Under the pieces are notes generated by a model, which did not search any database, was not told the origin of the DNA, and saw only the letters and a program-made list of their open reading frames with translations. Shown piece by piece: positions 1-9,748 of a stretch of 23,200 nucleotides of DNA; positions within the stretch are counted from its first letter, which is position 1; each line of letters opens with the position of its first letter. The stretch spans positions 1 through 23,200 of the forward strand of contig JAJZYI010000012.1 in the NCBI GenBank assembly GCA_021798135.1. Direction: 5' to 3'. The DNA is from Actinomycetes bacterium (GTDB lineage: Bacteria; Actinomycetota; Acidimicrobiia; Acidimicrobiales; UBA8190). The position numbers were made by a program, and so were the translations under genes.

Positions 1-197
1 CAGGACGCCCGACACCTACCACCAGGCAGGTCTCAGGCGGGGGCCGTCACCTCAACTTCCACCCTCAGCGGGACAACCTCCCCAGACCCCTGAACGAACC
101 CACATCCATGCCGGGAGGCCCGATCACCGGCGTGCGCGGGTGCACGGGGCCATGCCCCGGGCGGCCCTGCGACCGGTGCGCCCGGGCGGTCGCTGCC
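1..197. other. Gene-free window edge downstream of the LOG-family gene
   Basis: No convincing coding region is seen. The first 110 bases are less GC-rich than the rest of the window and hold no start codon with a plausible ribosome binding site on either strand. On the minus strand this is the 3' side of the LOG-family gene. Two short inverted repeats lie just beyond that stop codon and are listed separately. The next gene must lie outside the window. Confidence 0.5.
145..193 (-). terminator. Two candidate stem-loops after the LOG-family gene
   Basis: GCGACC at 169-174 pairs with GGTCGC at 188-193 (6-bp stem, long loop), starting 4 nt past the stop codon at 198. CGGGGC at 145-150 pairs with GCCCCG at 154-159 (6-bp stem, 3-nt loop). 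Neither is followed by a T tract. If they act in termination it would be as GC-rich structures without a U-run or together with Rho; this is inference. Confidence 0.25.
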
Positions 198-1276
198 TCA
201 GGCGGCGACGCCGTTCAGGGCGTCGATGAGCTGGCGGAGGCGCCCGTAGTGGACGCGGTCGAAGCGCAGGGCGAGGCGGGGGAGGTCGACGTGGTCGTGC
301 CCTGCCCGTTCGGGGCCCAGCGGCTTGGTCGGCCTGATCGCGCCCGAGGTCACGATGTCGGCGAAGCTCCGGTTCAGCCGCGCCAGGTCCTGCCCGTCGG
401 GGAGCTGGCGCAGGCGGAGCACCAGGAGGTCGCCGACCCAGCGGAGGGAGTGGTAGTTCCGGTAGAAGCCCTGGATCTCCTGCGCCGCCTCGGCGACGTC
501 CGTGGTGATCCGGTACAGCGAGTGGTCGTCGGCGTCGATGAGGCCGTGGGCGGCCACCTGCTCGTCGACGAACCTGCGCCAGCCGCTCCAGTACGAGCCG
601 TCCGGCACGTCCAGGAGGACCAGCGGGGCCGGTTCCGCCTTGCCGGTCTGCAGGAGCGTCAGGAGCTCGAACGCCTCGTCGAGCGTGCCGAACCCGCCGG
701 GGAGCACCACGTACCCGTCGGACTCCTTGATGAGCATGAGCTTGCGCGTGAAGAAGTACCGCATCTCCACGAGCTTGGGGTCCTGGGCGATGAAGGCGTT
801 GGCACCCTGCTCGAACGGCAGGCGGATGTTGACGCCGAGCGACCGGTCGCGCCCGGCGCCCTCCATGCCCGCGGCCATGATGCCCGGGCCCGCACCGGTC
901 ACGACCATCCAGCCGCTGCCGGCGAGCTGCGCCGCCAGGCTCCGCGCCTGCAGGTACAGCGGGTCGTCGGGCCGCGTGCGGGCGGAGCCGAAGAAGGTGG
1001 CCTTGCGGGCGCCGCGGTAGGGCCGGAACACGCGGAACGCCTCCGCCATCTCCGCCAGGGCGGCTCGGGTCAGCTTCAGGTCGAGGGCGTCGGTGCGGTC
1101 GCGGGCCAGCTCCACGACCGTGGCGAGGATGGCCCGGTACAGGTCACCCCGCTCGGTCCCCGGGAGCGACTCGAGCAGCAGGTCCGCCAGCACGTCGCCG
1201 GTGCGGTCGTCGTCGACGGCGACGTCCTCGGCGCCGGCGGTGTCCGGGGCGAGGGGGGGCGGCCCGGTCCCGGTGG

Positions 1277-1280
<4 letters not shown>
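198..1280 (-). CDS. LOG-family (TIGR00730/lysine-decarboxylase-like) protein
   Basis: A 360-residue protein with a Rossmann-like LOG fold. The two family signatures are clear: GAGPGIM at about residues 129-135 and PGGFGTLDE at about 194-202, the phosphate/nucleotide-binding and catalytic motif. LOG proteins whose activity is known are nucleoside-5'-monophosphate phosphoribohydrolases (cytokinin-activating in plants). The old label 'lysine decarboxylase' is an annotation legacy. This one is longer than the roughly 190-residue plant-type LOGs, with about 90 residues before the core and about 100 after it. Its substrate cannot be told from sequence. The GTG start at 1280 overlaps the fbiC stop as GTGA, so translation is probably coupled and the two genes are co-transcribed. 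No other in-frame start before the conserved core fits so well. The first 30 residues are Ala/Gly/Pro/Asp-rich and probably disordered. Confidence 0.85.
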
Positions 1281-3556
<2,276 letters not shown>

Positions 3557-3563
3557 GCCGGTC

Positions 3564-3569
3564 ACCTTA
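3564..3569 (-). promoter_or_regulatory. Candidate -10 element (TAAGGT) of fbiC, leaderless layout
   Basis: TAAGGT on the minus strand is separated from the fbiC ATG by 7 nt, which would put the transcription start at or next to the A of the start codon. No -35 consensus is visible. The same TANNNT plus 6-8 nt spacing recurs at seven other genes in the window. The hexamer also contains AAGG, so a Shine-Dalgarno role cannot be excluded at this one gene. Confidence 0.5.
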
Positions 3570-3630
3570 CCGGCCCGCCGCTGCCTCGCCCTGGACCGCC
3601 AGCCGGCGGTGCGGCCGCGGCCCGCCACCC

Positions 3631-5139
3631 TCACGCCGTGGACACCACCCGGTCGCGCCCGGCGGTCTTGGCCGCGTACAGGCACCGGTCGGCCCGCAGG
3701 ACGAGGCCGTCGGCGGGCTCGGCCCCGTCCCACCTGGCGACGCCGGCGGAGAAGGTGACGGCGTCCTCGTCGCCGGGCCCGGGCGCGCCGGGCCTGGAGC
3801 GCTGGACGGCGCGCAGCAGGTGCTCGGCGCCGGCGGCGTCGGTGTCGGGGAGCACCAGGACGAACTCCTCGCCGCCGTAGCGGGCCAGCAGGTCCTGGGC
3901 CCGGATGGCGCCTGACACGGCCCTGGCGAAGCGGCGGAGCAGGTCGTCCCCGGCGGCGTGCCCCAGCCGGTCGTTGTACGCCTTGAAGTGGTCGAGGTCG
4001 AGCATGGCCACCGACAGCGGCGTCCCGCCGCGAGCGGCCCGGGCCATCTCCCGCTCGAGGACCTCGAAGAAGCGGCGTCGGTTGGCCAGCCCGGTCAGCT
4101 CGTCGGTGTTCGCCAGTGCGGTGAGGCCGTCGACCAGGTCCGCCCGGCTGCACATGGCGGCCAGCAGCGCGGCGACGGTGCCGGTCTGGCGCGGGTCGAC
4201 CGGGACGCGTGCGGTCGACCGCAGGGGGGTCACGACGGCGATCCTGGGCGGGGCGGACGCCGGCGCCCCCGGGTGCTGGACGGGGGTCACCACCAGGTCG
4301 GCCCGGACGACCGGTCGGCCGGTCCGCAGCGCGTCCTCGGCCCGGGCCCCGGCGACGGACGCGTCGACCCACTCGCCGTGGGGCCAAGCGAAGGCGAGGC
4401 GTGCGGTGCCCTCCTCGGGCACCCGCTCGAAGACGAGGTACCGGTCGACGTCCATCGCCGCGGCCAGGTCGCGTGCGACGGGGACGAGGTCGCCGGGCCA
4501 GTGCCGGAGCGTGCCCGCCGTGGCCGCCAGGGTGTTCACGGCCGACATCCGGTCCATGTCGCGGACGGCGGCGTTCATGATGCTCTGCATGCTCAGCAGC
4601 ACGAGCGAGGTGCCGCCGGCGTACGCGACGGTGAGCACGACGGCCTGGGTGGCGGGGTAGAGGAGGCCGGCTTCGCAGGCGATGCCGGCGACGACGACGG
4701 CCACGACCGCCCCGAGGAGGCGGTTGTCCCCGAAGAAGGTGGCGGCGATGGCGGGCAGGCAGGTGAAGAACAGGGCCGTGCCGTGCACGGGACCCAGCCC
4801 GACCCCGAGGGCGGTGTAGGCCCCGACGCCCAGGGACACCTCGGCGAAGGCCACGGACGGCCGGATCCGGCGGAGGTCGCCGGCTCGCAGCGCGGCGACG
4901 TCGCGTGCGTTCAGCGCGAGCAGGCCCGCGAACTGGGCGGCGCCGGCTGCCGTCGCTGCCGCCGAGCGCACGGCGAACCCGTGCAGGACGCCGACCACCA
5001 GCCAGAGGAGGGCGGTGACGTCGAGGACGGCGACGCTCTGCAGGACGTGGAGGGTGAAGCGCATGGTCGGCTGGGTCTTCCAGCCGAGTCGCAGCGACCG
5101 GACCCCCTGCGGCCGGCCGGTGCCCGCTCCATGGCCCAT
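3631..5139 (-). CDS. Membrane-bound GGDEF diguanylate cyclase
   Basis: A 502-residue protein predicted to make cyclic-di-GMP from two GTP. About six hydrophobic segments occupy residues 35-185 and form an uncharacterised sensory membrane domain. A cytoplasmic region at about 200-330 has a GAF-like feel (weak), and the GGDEF domain covers about 340-500. The active site is GGEEF at 422-426. The inhibitory I-site RxxD (RAQD, 413-416) sits five residues before it, and the LDLDHFKxYND and GHxxGDxxL motifs are intact, so the cyclase should be active and product-inhibited. The start is uncertain. ATG 5139 has a GGGGGTGG stretch a few bases upstream. ATG 5064, just before the first membrane segment, and an in-frame GTG at 5217 are alternatives. 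It ends 74 nt before fbiC, which has its own promoter signal. No EAL or HD-GYP partner is in the window. Confidence 0.88.
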   Translation of the reverse strand: MGHGAGTGRPQGVRSLRLGWKTQPTMRFTLHVLQSVAVLDVTALLWLVVGVLHGFAVRSAAATAAGAAQFAGLLALNARDVAALRAGDLRRIRPSVAFAEVSLGVGAYTALGVGLGPVHGTALFFTCLPAIAATFFGDNRLLGAVVAVVVAGIACEAGLLYPATQAVVLTVAYAGGTSLVLLSMQSIMNAAVRDMDRMSAVNTLAATAGTLRHWPGDLVPVARDLAAAMDVDRYLVFERVPEEGTARLAFAWPHGEWVDASVAGARAEDALRTGRPVVRADLVVTPVQHPGAPASAPPRIAVVTPLRSTARVPVDPRQTGTVAALLAAMCSRADLVDGLTALANTDELTGLANRRRFFEVLEREMARAARGGTPLSVAMLDLDHFKAYNDRLGHAAGDDLLRRFARAVSGAIRAQDLLARYGGEEFVLVLPDTDAAGAEHLLRAVQRSRPGAPGPGDEDAVTFSAGVARWDGAEPADGLVLRADRCLYAAKTAGRDRVVSTA

Positions 5140-5315
5140 GGCGTCCACCCCCGGGTCGCCCGCACGAGCGGACGCCCCCGGTGCAGGCCCCGCGTGCGGC
5201 CACCGGGGGATCCGCACGGCATGCCGATCCCGCTTGTTCTCAGCCCCCTCCTGCGCGCACGTTGTCGCAGTCAGTGGTGTCCACGATACCACGGAGGAGC
5301 TTCGGCATCCCTGGT
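5140..5315. other. Upstream region of the GGDEF gene
   Basis: No gene is seen. On the minus strand TATCGT (plus-strand 5283-5288) could be a -10 element that would give a long leader to the GGDEF start. It lies within a short inverted repeat, GTGGT at 5274-5278 and ACCAC at 5288-5292, which could be a small operator. AGGAGG-like bases at about 5241-5250 are not followed by a start codon at usable distance. All of this is weak. Confidence 0.25.
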
Positions 5316-5456
5316 GCGCAGGGGTACGCGGTGCGTGGCGGAGGCTCCAGGCCGCGGGTGCTGCGCAGGGGTGCGCGGTGCGTGGCGGACGCTTCAGGCT
5401 GCCGGCGCGGCGCAGGGATGCGCGGTGCGTGGCGGACGCTTCAGGCTGCCGGCGCG
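5316..5456. repeat. 47-bp tandem repeat, three copies, at the 3' end of pgl
   Basis: Copies start at 5316, 5363 and 5410. The second and third differ at one of 47 positions (5371 G versus 5418 A). The first has diverged, mainly in its second half. The third copy contains the last codons and stop (5441-5443) of pgl, so the array looks like duplication of the gene's 3' end plus flank outwards. The two better copies contain a perfect 5-bp stem with a tetraloop, GCGCA-GGG(G/A)-TGCGC at 5363-5376 and 5410-5423, so the pgl transcript would end in a series of hairpins. No spacers are present, so this is not CRISPR. Confidence 0.9.
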
Positions 5457-6166
5457 GCCGCCGCCGGGTCGGCCAGGCAGCGGACCCGCGCGGCGCGTAC
5501 CAGTGTCGCCGGCAGGGGGGCGCCGGCACGGGCAGCCGCGAGCGCGGCCGCCTTCGCCGGGCCCGACACGGTGAACAGCGCCAGCCGCGCCAGTGCGAGG
5601 GCCGGGAGGGTGAGGGTCATGCGCGGGTGCGGGTTGCGGCCCGACGGGTCGACGCTGTCGACGACCAGGCGGTCCGGGGGCGCGCACAGCGCCGCGCCGC
5701 CGGGGAACAGCGAGGCGGTGTGACCGTCGGGGCCGAGGCCGAGGTGCACCAGGTCGGGGGGAGGCAGGCGCCGGAGGTGCCGTTCGTAGCCCCGTGGGCC
5801 CTCGGCCACGGTCATCGGGTGGAAGGCCGCTGGCGGCGGGACGTGGGCCAGGAGGGCCTCGCGCACGAGCCGCTGGTTGGCGTCCTCGTCGTCGGGTCCC
5901 ACGCACCGCTCGTCGCCCATCAGCACGACGGTGCGCGCCCACGGCACGTCGCCGGGCCGCCTGGCCAGCTCCTCGTAGCAGCGCCGCGCCGTGGGACCGC
6001 CGGAGAGGACCAGGTGGAACGGGGACGCCGGCCCGCCGGGCCGCCTCGCCGCGGCCTCGGCGACGGCGTCGGCGAAGGCCGTGGCCACGTCGTCGACGAC
6101 GTCGACGGGCACCGGCAGCGGTCCCCGTCGCCGGCAGGGCGCGTGCTGTGGGGCGGGTGGAGGCAT
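5441..6166 (-). CDS. pgl: 6-phosphogluconolactonase
   Basis: A 241-residue NagB/RpiA-fold hydrolase converting 6-phosphogluconolactone to 6-phosphogluconate in the oxidative pentose phosphate pathway. The family signatures are present: LSGGPTA at about 54-60 (sugar-phosphate loop), GDERCV at about 84-89 and HLGLGPDGHTASLFPG at about 141-156. The length fits the family. ATG 6166 is chosen as the last in-frame start before the conserved helix; it has a poor ribosome binding site. A GTG at 6169 and another at 6259, inside the 30-bp repeat, are open alternatives, the latter adding an Arg/Ala/His repeat leader that looks unlike a real protein N-terminus. It follows tal on the same strand after a 174-nt gap. 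The neighbouring dehydrogenase genes zwf and opcA, often found between tal and pgl in actinobacteria, are absent. Confidence 0.9.
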   Translation of the reverse strand: MPPPAPQHAPCRRRGPLPVPVDVVDDVATAFADAVAEAAARRPGGPASPFHLVLSGGPTARRCYEELARRPGDVPWARTVVLMGDERCVGPDDEDANQRLVREALLAHVPPPAAFHPMTVAEGPRGYERHLRRLPPPDLVHLGLGPDGHTASLFPGGAALCAPPDRLVVDSVDPSGRNPHPRMTLTLPALALARLALFTVSGPAKAAALAAARAGAPLPATLVRAARVRCLADPAAAAPAA

Positions 6167-6190
6167 CACGCGACCGCGCCGGGGCGGCCG

Positions 6191-6280
6191 GCTGGCCACT
6201 GCCGGCTCGTGTCGGGCGCGGCTGGCCACTGCCGGCTCGTGTCGGGCGCGGCTGGCCACTGCCGGCTCGTGTCGGGCGCG
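6191..6280. repeat. 30-bp tandem repeat, three perfect copies, between tal and pgl
   Basis: Copies at 6191-6220, 6221-6250 and 6251-6280 are identical, and the first bases of a fourth copy follow at 6281-6285. The unit length is a multiple of three and the minus strand is open through it in the pgl frame, where it would encode a ten-residue Ala/Arg/His/Glu/Pro repeat. I take it as non-coding because it lies upstream of the conserved part of Pgl and downstream of the tal stop. Perfect identity implies recent expansion or strong conversion. Confidence 0.95.
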
Positions 6281-6340
6281 GCTGGGCGCGCTTCTCCGTC
6301 GCCGGCTGCCTCCTCGGCGGCGCCCGGGGTCACGGCGCCC

Positions 6341-7480
6341 TCAGCCCCGGGGGGTTCCCGGGGCCAGCGACGCCGCCTTCTCCCGCAGCACGCGCAGGAG
6401 GTCCTCGAACGAGCTCTCGAAGGAGGCGACGCCCTGGTCCTCGAGGACCCTCGCCACGTCGTGGAGGTCCAGACCCAGGTCCGCCAGGCGCTCCAGGGCG
6501 GCCGCGGCGCCCGCCGGGTCGGCGTCGACGGTGCGTGCGGGCGTCCCGTGGTCCAGGAAGGCGTCCACGGTGGCGTCCGGCATGGTGTTGACGGTGTCCG
6601 GGCCGACGAGGGAGTCGACGTACAGGAGGTCGGGGTAGGCGGGGTTCTTGGTGGAGGTCGACGCCCACAGGGGGCGCTGCACCGTGGCGCCGCGGGCCGC
6701 GAGCGCCTCCCACCGCGGGCCGCGGAACGTCTCGCCGAAGCGCTGGTACGCCACCTGGGCCTGGGCGACGGCCGCGGTGCCCCGGGCCGCCAGCAGGGCG
6801 TCCGCCAGCGGCGCGTCCGCCTGCCGGGCGAGCAGCTCCAGCCGCCGGTCGACCTCGGTGTCGACCCGGCTGACGAAGAACGAGGCCACGCTCCGGATGT
6901 GGCCGAGGTCGGTGGTCCCGGCGGCGACGGCGTCCTCCAGGCCCCCAAGGTAGGCCTCCATTACCTGCGCGTAGCGCTCCAGGCTGAAGATGAGCGTCAC
7001 GTTGATGGAGCGACCCTCGCCGATCATCGTCCGGATGGCGGTCACGCCCGCCTGGGTGGCGGGGATCTTGACGAAGACGTTGGGGAGGCCGAGCCGCTCG
7101 TGCAGGTCCCGGGCGGCCGCCACGGTGCCGTCGGTGTCGTTGGCCAGCGACGGCGCCACCTCGACGGAGACGTACCCGTCGACGCCGGCGGACTCGTCGT
7201 GGACGGGCCGCAGGACCGCGGCGGCGGCGGCGATGTCGTCCAGGACGAGCTCCCAGTAGGCGCCGGCGACGTCGTGGTCGGCCAGCAGGGCCCGGAACTG
7301 CTCGTCGTACGCGTCGTTGCCCTCGATCGCCTTGGCGAAGATCGTGGGGTTGCTCGTCACCCCCCGGATGCCCTGGTCCACCAGCTTCCCCAGCATCCCC
7401 TGGCGGACCATGTCGCGCCGGAGGTTGTCGAGCCAGGGGCTCTGGCCCTGGTCCCGGTACAGGTCGTGCAGTCGCGTCAC
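6341..7480 (-). CDS. tal: Transaldolase
   Basis: A 379-residue cytoplasmic enzyme of the non-oxidative pentose phosphate pathway, moving a dihydroxyacetone unit between sedoheptulose-7-phosphate and glyceraldehyde-3-phosphate. The Schiff-base lysine is K138 in VKIPAT. The conserved acid of the N-terminal motif is D18 (WLDN), and TSNPTIF is at about 42-48. The length matches the actinobacterial form (about 370 residues). The GTG start at 7480 is fixed by AGGAG, 7 nt upstream, which overlaps the TAG stop of tkt (7493-7491). The two genes are therefore one operon with a 10-nt gap. Downstream come the 30-bp repeats and pgl; the tal stop TGA (6343-6341) is the only stop in its frame between tal and the end of pgl. 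Confidence 0.96.
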   Translation of the reverse strand: MTRLHDLYRDQGQSPWLDNLRRDMVRQGMLGKLVDQGIRGVTSNPTIFAKAIEGNDAYDEQFRALLADHDVAGAYWELVLDDIAAAAAVLRPVHDESAGVDGYVSVEVAPSLANDTDGTVAAARDLHERLGLPNVFVKIPATQAGVTAIRTMIGEGRSINVTLIFSLERYAQVMEAYLGGLEDAVAAGTTDLGHIRSVASFFVSRVDTEVDRRLELLARQADAPLADALLAARGTAAVAQAQVAYQRFGETFRGPRWEALAARGATVQRPLWASTSTKNPAYPDLLYVDSLVGPDTVNTMPDATVDAFLDHGTPARTVDADPAGAAAALERLADLGLDLHDVARVLEDQGVASFESSFEDLLRVLREKAASLAPGTPRG

Positions 7481-7490
7481 GGCAAGGCTC

Positions 7491-9527
7491 CTAGGAATTG
7501 GTGGACGGTCGGGGCTCGCCGCCCCGGAGCAGCGCCCGTGCGTGCGCCGCCACGTTCCCGGGCGTGAAGCCCAGGTGCTCCAGCACGACGGGGCCGGGAG
7601 CGGAGGCGCCGAAGCGGTCGATGCCCACCACCGCGTCGGCGTAGCGCTCCCAGCCGAACGGGCTGGCGGCCTCCACCGCCAGCACGGGGACCCCGGGAGG
7701 CAGCACCTCGTCGCGGTAGGCGGCGGGCTGCTCCTCGAACAGGTCCCACGACGGCATCGAGACCACCCGCGCCGCCACGGGCTCATCCTCACCGGCCGCG
7801 GCGAGCAGGCCTGCCGCGTCGACGCAGAGCTGCACCTCGCTGCCGGTGCCCACGAGCACCACCGCCGGCCGCCCGCCGGGCGGGTCGGCGAGGACGTAGG
7901 CGCCACGCTCCACCGGGGCGCCGGCGGTGCCCTGCAGGACGGGCACGGCCTGGCGCGACAGCACCAGGCCGGTGGGCCCCGGCCGCTCGACCGCCAGCCG
8001 CCAGGCCTGCGCGCACTCGTTGGCGTCGGCCGGGCGCACGACGCGCAGCCCGGGCATGGCCCGGAGCGAGGCGAGGTGCTCCACGGGCTGGTGGGTGGGA
8101 CCGTCCTCGCCGAGGCCGACGGAGTCGTGGGTCCAGAAGTGGACGACGTGCGCCTCCGACATGGCGGCGAGCCGCACCGACGGGCGCATGTAGTCGCTGA
8201 AGACGAAGAACGTGCCGCCGACGGGCAGGACGCCGCCGTGCAGCGCCATGCCGTTCATCGCCGCGGCCATGGCGTGCTCCCGGATGCCGAAGTGGACCTG
8301 CCGACCGCCGGGCTCGGCCGGTGACTGGGCGGTCGCCCCCGCCAGCTCGACGCCGGTGTTCTCGGTGAGGTCGGCGGCTCCAGCCACCAGGCCCGGGATG
8401 CGTGGCGCGGTGGCGTCCAGGCACTGCTTGACGGCCCGCCGGGTGGCGACCGCGGTGCCGGGCTCGAAGACGGGGAGGTCCTCGGCCCAGCCGGCCAGCC
8501 CGGTGCCGGCCCACGCCGCGTCCCAGTGGTCCCGGTCCGCGTCGCGGTCCTGCAGGCGCTTCGACCACCGCTCCCGGGCGGCACGGCCGCGTGCCGTCGC
8601 GGCCCGGTACATGGCGACGACCTCGTCGGGCACCCAGAGCTCCTCGTCCGGCGGGAGGCCCAGGATCTCCTTGGTGGCGCGCACCACGTCCTCGCCCAGC
8701 GGGGACCCGTGCGCCGCGGCGGTGTCGGTCTTGCCGGGAGCCGGCCAGCCGATGTGGCTGCGCAGCACCAGGAGCGAGGGCCGGTCCGTGACCGCCTTGG
8801 CCCGCTCCAGGGCCGCCTGCAGCGCCGGGACGTCGTTGGCCGCCTCGCCGAGCTCCTCGACGTGCCACCCGTACGCGGCGAAGCGGGCCGGCACGTCGTC
8901 GCTGTAGGCGAGGTCGGTGCTGCCGTCGATGGTGATGTGGTTGTCGTCGTAGACGGCGATGAGGCGGCCCAGGCCGAGGTGCCCGGCGAGCGAGGCGGTC
9001 TCGTGGCTGATCCCCTCCATCAGGTCGCCGTCGGAGCACACCACGAAGGTGTGGTGGTCGACGAGGTCGGGACCGAACCGGGCTCGCAGCCAGCGCTCGG
9101 CGAGGGCCAGCCCGGTGGCGTTGCCGATGCCCTGCCCGAGCGGTCCGGTGGTCACCTCGACGCCGACGGTGTGGTGCACCTCCGGGTGCCCGGGGGTGCG
9201 GGACCCCCACTGGCGGAAGGCGGCCAGGTCGTCGCGCGTGAGGCCGTAGCCGGTCAGGTGCAGCATGGCGTACAGCAGGACCGACGCGTGCCCGCAGGAG
9301 AGGACGAAGCGGTCCCGGTCCGGCCAGTGCGGGTCGTCCGGGTCGTGCGTCATGACCCGGGCGAAGAGCGTGTGGGCGAGGGGGGCGAGCGCCATGGCCG
9401 TTCCCGGGTGGCCTGCGCCCGCCCGCTGCGGCGCGTCCATGGCGATGCCCCGGATGACGTTGATGGCGAGCTGCTCCGTCGCGGTGACCGGTTCGGCCGC
9501 GCCTGTGGCCTTGACGTCGTCGTGCAC
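7491..9527 (-). CDS. tkt: Transketolase
   Basis: A 678-residue thiamine-diphosphate enzyme transferring two-carbon ketol units between sugar phosphates. Visible landmarks are GHPG at 39-42, the GPLGQGIGNATGLALAE stretch at about 128-144, the ThDP/metal motif SDGDLMEG at about 165-172 followed by the DDN element, and the pyrimidine-domain FGIREHAM motif carrying the catalytic glutamate. The order PP domain, PYR domain, C-terminal domain is complete and the length is standard. GTG 9527 is chosen because TACGGT ends exactly 7 nt upstream, the leaderless layout used by other lead genes here. GTG 9536 is the alternative but overlaps that hexamer. It is the first gene of tkt-tal, with pgl following. 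Confidence 0.95.
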   Translation of the reverse strand: MHDDVKATGAAEPVTATEQLAINVIRGIAMDAPQRAGAGHPGTAMALAPLAHTLFARVMTHDPDDPHWPDRDRFVLSCGHASVLLYAMLHLTGYGLTRDDLAAFRQWGSRTPGHPEVHHTVGVEVTTGPLGQGIGNATGLALAERWLRARFGPDLVDHHTFVVCSDGDLMEGISHETASLAGHLGLGRLIAVYDDNHITIDGSTDLAYSDDVPARFAAYGWHVEELGEAANDVPALQAALERAKAVTDRPSLLVLRSHIGWPAPGKTDTAAAHGSPLGEDVVRATKEILGLPPDEELWVPDEVVAMYRAATARGRAARERWSKRLQDRDADRDHWDAAWAGTGLAGWAEDLPVFEPGTAVATRRAVKQCLDATAPRIPGLVAGAADLTENTGVELAGATAQSPAEPGGRQVHFGIREHAMAAAMNGMALHGGVLPVGGTFFVFSDYMRPSVRLAAMSEAHVVHFWTHDSVGLGEDGPTHQPVEHLASLRAMPGLRVVRPADANECAQAWRLAVERPGPTGLVLSRQAVPVLQGTAGAPVERGAYVLADPPGGRPAVVLVGTGSEVQLCVDAAGLLAAAGEDEPVAARVVSMPSWDLFEEQPAAYRDEVLPPGVPVLAVEAASPFGWERYADAVVGIDRFGASAPGPVVLEHLGFTPGNVAAHARALLRGGEPRPSTNS

Positions 9528-9534
9528 CTGCCCC

Positions 9535-9540
9535 ACCGTA
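9535..9540 (-). promoter_or_regulatory. Candidate -10 element (TACGGT) of tkt, leaderless layout
   Basis: TACGGT on the minus strand stands 7 nt before GTG 9527, with no Shine-Dalgarno in between. This position decides the tkt start over the GTG at 9536. Confidence 0.55.
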
Positions 9541-9588
9541 CCCGTCGCGCCGTGCGGTGCAACAGGACCGGCACTCGCGCCGCTCCGT

Positions 9589-9700
9589 GGAGCGCCCCGG
9601 TGCCGCCGCCGTGGAACGCCCCCCGGAGCCGCGGGCGAGGAGCGCCGCGGTGCCGCCGCCGTGGAGCGCCACGGTGCCGCCGCCGTCGAGCGCCCCCCGG
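9589..9700. repeat. Imperfect 24-bp repeats between the FIST gene and tkt
   Basis: Units at 9589-9612, 9639-9662 and 9663-9686 share about 23 of 24 positions (they differ at unit position 9). A diverged 26-bp unit lies at 9613-9638 and a partial one starts at 9687. On the minus strand each good unit reads as a GGCGGCGGCAC-rich block. The unit at 9663-9686 can pair with its neighbour (CACGG with CCGTG) to form a weak hairpin. The array sits 49 nt past the FIST stop and 49 nt before the tkt -10 element. Confidence 0.8.
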
Positions 9701-9748
9701 CTGGGTGCGCGGATGCGGGCGGGGGGCGGGGTCGGCGCAGGCGGCCGC
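9701..9748. other. Palindrome at the end of the FIST gene
   Basis: AGGCGGCCGCCT at 9739-9750 is a perfect 12-bp palindrome overlapping the FIST stop codon. The rest of this stretch is a G-rich run without visible genes. It could contribute to termination together with the 24-bp repeats, but there is no T tract. Confidence 0.3.

Noticed and set aside
1..197. tRNA gene or partial CDS at the window edge
   Set aside because: No cloverleaf can be drawn and no frame shows coding character.
5240..5288. Short leader peptide upstream of the GGDEF gene (GTG within TATCGTG, 14 codons)
   Set aside because: Its start codon would overlap the putative -10 hexamer and there is no ribosome binding site.
5316..5456. 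CRISPR array
   Set aside because: The 47-, 30-, 24- and 17-bp repeats are directly adjoining with no unique spacers, and there are no cas genes.
6341..6343. Recoded TGA (selenocysteine or read-through) joining tal and pgl
   Set aside because: Both proteins are full length without it, the linker is repetitive, and no recoding signal is visible.
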